A stretch of DNA of 39,743 bases. Origin: Bradyrhizobium sacchari. GTDB taxonomy: Bacteria; Pseudomonadota; Alphaproteobacteria; Rhizobiales; Xanthobacteraceae. Each line of letters starts with the position of its first letter. The first letter of the stretch is position 1. The translations under genes were made by a program, and so were the position numbers. This document shows, piece after piece, positions 36,570 through 39,743 of this stretch. The stretch covers positions 1 to 39,743 of the forward strand of contig NZ_LWIG01000038.1 of NCBI RefSeq assembly GCF_002068095.1, read 5' to 3'. Under the pieces are notes generated by a model. That model was not told the origin of the DNA and did no database searches. It saw only the letters and a list, made by a program, of their open reading frames with translations.

Positions 36570-37319
36570 CGTGTCTTGGCAGTTCTGTGCCTCATTCCTC
36601 TCGCTGTCATGTGATGGGCGCCGGGACCGTCGCGGCTGCTGTTCCGCTGATGTGAGACTTCATTCAGAGCGAATGTGCGTCTCTCGTTAGGAACGTCCTT
36701 GGGAGCCGATGAGATCTGCTGCTAATTGCTCTGTGGCCGCAATTGCGATTGCTTCAATGCGATGCAGTAGAATGTGCTCGGCTTCTTCAAGAGAGGGCAA
36801 GGGCGAATATTTGTCCAGGGGGCGAAGCCGAAGAGCAGTGACGCGCGACGCTGTAGCCAAGCCGCGGAGCCGCGCGCCCGCGACTGAATTCCCGCGGCAG
36901 CGAAGAGGGCCCAATCACTTTCGGTACTGGATACATAAGAGCGAGAAATGCTGCGCGGTGCATTTAGCGAACATGCGCTAGGGATTGTCCCTCGAAAGCG
37001 CACGAGGATTACGCGCAGAACCGCCCCAGCATATCCTTGGATGCGCGCGTACAAGGCCTGCAACAGTGATCTTGCCCTTATCGTCTTCGAACGGGTGAGT
37101 GCATCACGAAGAAGGCCGAACAACTTCGCGCGGTAAGAAACACACACGATTGGCTTGGGGCAGCACCCGTTGCCCCGCCAGGTCTGCCGCCGCGATTTGC
37201 CCTCGTTGCGCCGGAAACAGCTCGATCTCCGTGTAGCAGCAGCAATTTTGTAGGCGACGTAAGGCATATCCACCGGCGCAAGGGGGGGACGATTGACCGC
37301 CGCTTCTTCCGCGAAAGGC
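36570..37319. other. Intergenic stretch after the rtx operon
   Basis: A 183-codon minus-strand frame (36722-37273) is open but has no recognised motif and overlaps other open frames, so I left it out. No IS end or attachment site was found. Confidence 0.4.
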
Positions 37320-37562
37320 TTACGAGAGTTCGTGTTCTGTTTCTAACTTGCGCGCAAGGTGCAGACGCCCATTCTTGTATGCGGCTAGGATTGCCGCCGC
37401 TGCATCTGGCCCGACTTCTAGGACGAGATCGAGAAACGACCTGTCGCGCGAGCGAATGTCGCTGCGCTCGGCCGACAGGAGCCTACCTTCGAGAACGAGC
37501 CGTCGCGTCTTGATGGGCCTGGAAGGCCAGCTAGGAAATCCGTAAGGAAGCGCATTCGTCAA
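37320..37562 (-). CDS. Small hypothetical protein downstream of hipBA (80 aa)
   Basis: An 80-residue frame begins at TTG 37562, with GAGGGA 3-5 bases upstream, and reads TNALPYGFPSWPSRPIKTRR, LVLEGRLLSAERSDIRSRD and GPDAAAAILAAYKNGRLHLA. The second half looks helical. It lies 55 bases after the hipA stop on the same strand, so it may be the third gene of the hipBA operon. The frame is open upstream into hipA (to 37658), which leaves the start open. Function unknown. Confidence 0.5.
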   Translation of the reverse strand: MTNALPYGFPSWPSRPIKTRRLVLEGRLLSAERSDIRSRDRSFLDLVLEVGPDAAAAILAAYKNGRLHLARKLETEHELS

Positions 37563-37617
37563 ACATCCCTCATACGACGGCGGGATCGGGTGATGTGCAT
37601 TTCGCGACCTGCCAACC

Positions 37618-38862
37618 CTAGGGGTCAAGGATGGATGCCATTTCATCGATATGCGCATCGATCCGAGCGAGGACCTGCGCAGGCACGACGTCGCGCTCTG
37701 GAAGAACTGACCACTTGTCGCGCACGGCCGCCGCGGTTTCAGCTACAGCCGTCACCACAGCTCCTTCCGGAAGACGGCTGCGGTTTGCGAAACTGCGCCA
37801 GCGTTCTGGAGTCAGCGCCTTGAACGACTTTTCGCCGGCGAGACTCAAGGCTAGCCCGTCCTTTGGAATGTAAGGAATTGTCGAAAGCACATCGTAGATA
37901 GGCGACAGCGTTGGCGTCCGGCCATCTCCGGGATAAAGCAGCGACCAATTCTTGAGATGCATATCGCCATTTCCAGTGATCGCGGTGAGTGCGAGACGCC
38001 GAACAAACTCTATTGCGGAATCGAAGGAGACGCCGCTGGTAAGCGCTGCCGCGATATTGTGATACGCTGCGCCAGTATATTTCTCGGACGGATAGCGGCC
38101 GAAGACCTGCGCGAAGTCCTCCATATGCACGCGCGCGCCGTCAGCGCCGCGGTCGAAGCGGCGGACCAGCAGCACCTTGCCCGTGGATATGGTGTTAAAC
38201 TCTTCCGGAATGCCGGCGAACTCCGTCTTCTCGACGAGTTCGCGCGCCGGGACTTCCATCCCCAACGCTTCCGCCAAGGCCAAGATCGCGAATTCGCTTT
38301 CCGAAAGTCCAATGTGCGTGAGGGACGCAAATTTGGCAATGTACTGTCCTTGCTCGTCATCGACGGCGAGCGTGATCCCGCCCTCCTTTCCAGTGTTCTT
38401 CATCACAGAAAGCTTCATCTGAACGCCGGCGAGCGAAAAACGTGCTTTCTTCTTGCCCTCGGCCTCGGGGTCGGCTGGAACGGGGATACCGCCACTTGGC
38501 AGGGCGCGTACCGCTCCTGGCAGATTGGTTCCGAGCGCAGCCAGGAGATCGAAGTCGTTTCCCGGTCTGACTGACGCGGCGTGGTGCTTTTCCATCGCCT
38601 CGCGCAGTTTCTCTTCGGGCAGCAGGTTGGCAAAGAACGGAGGCAGCGCCCCGCGTATAGGTTTGGGATCTCGCCGGAGGCCGCCGTCCGCTGAGCGAAG
38701 CGACAGGCTGAAGATCGGCGGGTTGTTCATGCTCCGGTAAGTGGGCAAAAGGTTGAACGCGTTGTAGTCACCCGGCGTGCGGACAAGGGTGCCAATGGGA
38801 AGATCGTTCAATGAGATATCAAGCGACTGGATTCGTTCAGCCGGGAGGACAGCCTGATTCAC
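37618..38862 (-). CDS. hipA: HipA-type serine/threonine kinase toxin
   Basis: HipA kinases phosphorylate targets such as glutamyl-tRNA synthetase and stall growth. The 414-residue protein has the N-terminal subdomain (YNAFNLLPTY region) and the kinase core: RFSLAGVQMKLS at 141-152, ATP lysine Lys177 in QYIAKF, the catalytic loop TGNGDMHLKNW with Asp300 and Asn305, and the metal aspartate Asp324 in YDVLST. All key residues are present, so it should be active. The start overlaps the hipB stop by four bases (ATGA), the usual antitoxin-first order. It is held in check by HipB and by the operator array upstream. Confidence 0.93.
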   Translation of the reverse strand: MNQAVLPAERIQSLDISLNDLPIGTLVRTPGDYNAFNLLPTYRSMNNPPIFSLSLRSADGGLRRDPKPIRGALPPFFANLLPEEKLREAMEKHHAASVRPGNDFDLLAALGTNLPGAVRALPSGGIPVPADPEAEGKKKARFSLAGVQMKLSVMKNTGKEGGITLAVDDEQGQYIAKFASLTHIGLSESEFAILALAEALGMEVPARELVEKTEFAGIPEEFNTISTGKVLLVRRFDRGADGARVHMEDFAQVFGRYPSEKYTGAAYHNIAAALTSGVSFDSAIEFVRRLALTAITGNGDMHLKNWSLLYPGDGRTPTLSPIYDVLSTIPYIPKDGLALSLAGEKSFKALTPERWRSFANRSRLPEGAVVTAVAETAAAVRDKWSVLPERDVVPAQVLARIDAHIDEMASILDP

Positions 38863-39173
38863 GACTGTTCCTCCTCTTCGGCATCTGACGTGAATGCGGG
38901 GCGATCATCATCGTCGGCCACGGGCTGCAACATCGACTGAATGGCGGGCACCATCGCCTGCGGGATCAACATCATCTCCATCCCAAGGGCGCGGGCGACA
39001 TTGACGAGTGTCGTTGCGCGGGCGGCAGCGGCGCCCGTTTCAATGTCGCGATAGCGGGGTCTGCTAATGTTCGCTCGAAGGGCGATTTGCTCTTGGGACA
39101 AGCCCGCAGCCATCCGGGCCTTTCGAAAGTGCAAGCCGAGTTCCCTGAGGAGTGGATTTGGAGTACGAACCAT
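38859..39173 (-). CDS. hipB: HipB-type antitoxin / repressor
   Basis: This 104-residue DNA-binding protein has an XRE/Cro helix-turn-helix at about residues 13-60 (ARMAAGLSQEQIALRANISR, RYRDIETGAAAARATTLVNV). The acidic tail ending DAEEEEQS would contact HipA. HipB neutralises the kinase and represses its own operon. The ATG at 39173 matches the family start MVRTPNPLLRELG; the frame is open to 39221 but that would include an operator. The first operator copy begins one base upstream of the start codon, so repressor binding would block expression. Confidence 0.9.
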   Translation of the reverse strand: MVRTPNPLLRELGLHFRKARMAAGLSQEQIALRANISRPRYRDIETGAAAARATTLVNVARALGMEMMLIPQAMVPAIQSMLQPVADDDDRPAFTSDAEEEEQS

Positions 39174-39283
39174 GATATGTTCTCGGACCAGCACAGAAAA
39201 AATGATACCTAAACAGATCAATCCGACGCGTCAAGAGGAAACGTTAACAGATCTTACGCAGCAGAATGATCCGTAAACATATC
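39174..39283. promoter_or_regulatory. Four-copy operator array upstream of hipBA
   Basis: A 16-base motif, consensus GATMCSTWAACAKATC, occurs four times: 39204-39219 (GATACCTAAACAGATC), 39238-39253 (GAAACGTTAACAGATC) and 39268-39283 (GATCCGTAAACATATC) on the plus strand, and 39174-39189 on the minus strand (GGTCCGAGAACATATC). The starts are 30, 34 and 30 bases apart, about three helical turns. The outer GAT and ATC are inverted. It is the natural HipB binding array. Confidence 0.7.
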
Positions 39284-39425
39284 TTCGCAGTTGCCCAGTC
39301 CTCAGAAGTCGCGATGAACGAGCCGGGATACCCGAGCTTACCCGCTGCATGCCAGTGGAATGAGCGCCGGAACCTGGACTGGGGGTGAGGCTTTCATCGC
39401 TTGGCATGGGGACCGATCCGACAGC

Positions 39426-39638
39426 TCACTTGCCCCGCGCCCGGTCGATCTGCTGTTGGACCCAGCCGTCAAAGTCAGAAAGCGCTTCGATGATCGCGTC
39501 GTCCAAATAATCCATCTGGTTGAGATCATCGCGTGCTGCGGCGGCGCTGAGCCTATTCGTCTCTTTTCCGATGAGGTTCGCCTTCTGCTGCCATTTAGCA
39601 ATGGGCACCGTCGAGTATCGTCGCTTCCAAGTCGCCAT
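39426..39638 (-). CDS. Small hypothetical protein (70 aa)
   Basis: A 70-residue protein starts MATWKRRYSTVPIAKWQQKA at 39638, with GAGG 7 bases upstream. It is strongly helical (NLIGKETNRLSAAAARDDLN, DAIIEALSDFDGWVQQQIDR) and has no membrane segment. I do not recognise it. It starts 10 bases after the stop of the partial gene upstream, and its ribosome site lies in that gap, so the two are co-transcribed. It lies upstream of hipBA but is separated from it by the operator array. Confidence 0.65.
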   Translation of the reverse strand: MATWKRRYSTVPIAKWQQKANLIGKETNRLSAAAARDDLNQMDYLDDAIIEALSDFDGWVQQQIDRARGK

Positions 39639-39648
39639 AAGATGCCTC

Positions 39649-39743
39649 TTAAAGAATATCGGCAACAACGAGTTCAACGGCGAAATCGTCACCCTCTCGC
39701 TCCAGGCCAGGAACGTCCGCCAGCCAGCCGGCTCGAGGCGGGG
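39649..39743 (-). CDS. C-terminal end of a gene entering from the right (partial)
   Basis: The last 30 codons of a minus-strand gene read PRAGWLADVPGLEREGDD and FAVELVVADIL before TAA at 39651-39649. The sequence is well-formed coding sequence ending 10 bases before the next start, which suggests an operon. The rest lies outside the window, so the product cannot be named. Confidence 0.5.
   Translation of the reverse strand, partial: PPRAGWLADVPGLEREGDDFAVELVVADIL

Noticed and set aside
36722..37273. 183-codon open frame on the minus strand
   Set aside because: No recognised motif, no good start, and it overlaps competing frames; GC-rich sequence gives many such frames.
1..39743. CRISPR array, integrase, origin or rRNA/tRNA genes
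   Set aside because: No regularly spaced repeats were seen apart from the hipBA operator array, and no integrase, replication or structural RNA gene was recognised.

Overview
The window looks like part of the symbiosis island of a Bradyrhizobium-type soybean/legume symbiont, close to B. elkanii in gene content. The reasons are a complete six-gene rhizobitoxine (rtx) operon, a groESL pair behind a sigma-54/NifA promoter, nodP/nodQ-type PAPS genes beside a sulfotransferase, fragments of insertion sequences, and a coding density near one half with many small or broken genes between the intact ones. All identifications come from reading the sequence; no database search was possible.

Layout. 1-1.4 kb: groES and the start of groEL on the minus strand, behind a -24/-12 promoter with two NifA sites. 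2.2-6.9 kb: an FkbM methyltransferase, an IS630 remnant, a large Tat-exported DUF5695-like protein and an IS3 remnant. 7.3-9.0 kb: a flavin-dependent monooxygenase/acyl-CoA dehydrogenase-fold protein and a small leader ORF, behind a near-perfect sigma-54 promoter and a NifA site. 10.2-13.1 kb: an exported beta-carbonic anhydrase, a frameshifted thermonuclease relic, and an unknown protein behind a third sigma-54-like promoter. 13.8-16.6 kb: a cobalamin riboswitch and metE. 16.8-21.3 kb: four small conserved-looking genes or relics in a largely empty tract. 22.3-26.4 kb: sulfotransferase, cysD/nodP and cysNC/nodQ. 26.5-28.5 kb: relics, including a small gene broken by an amber codon. 28.5-36.6 kb: rtxA, rtxC and four more genes, mostly overlapping or spaced by a few bases. 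37.3-39.7 kb: a hipBA toxin-antitoxin pair with a four-copy operator array, and small unknown genes.

Three themes link the genes. First, a nitrogen-fixation regulon: groESL, the flavoprotein and perhaps the unknown protein at 12 kb carry NifA/sigma-54 signals and should be on in bacteroids. Second, sulfur and methionine metabolism: PAPS synthesis, a sulfotransferase, cobalamin-independent methionine synthase, and RtxA, which uses an O-acetylhomoserine-type substrate. Rhizobitoxine blocks plant ACC synthase and cystathionine beta-lyase. Third, the rtx operon carries a glutamine-synthetase-like ligase, a gamma-glutamyl hydrolase-like amidotransferase, an ATP-grasp ligase and a transporter, which suggests a gamma-glutamyl or dipeptide protection-and-release step in making or exporting the toxin.
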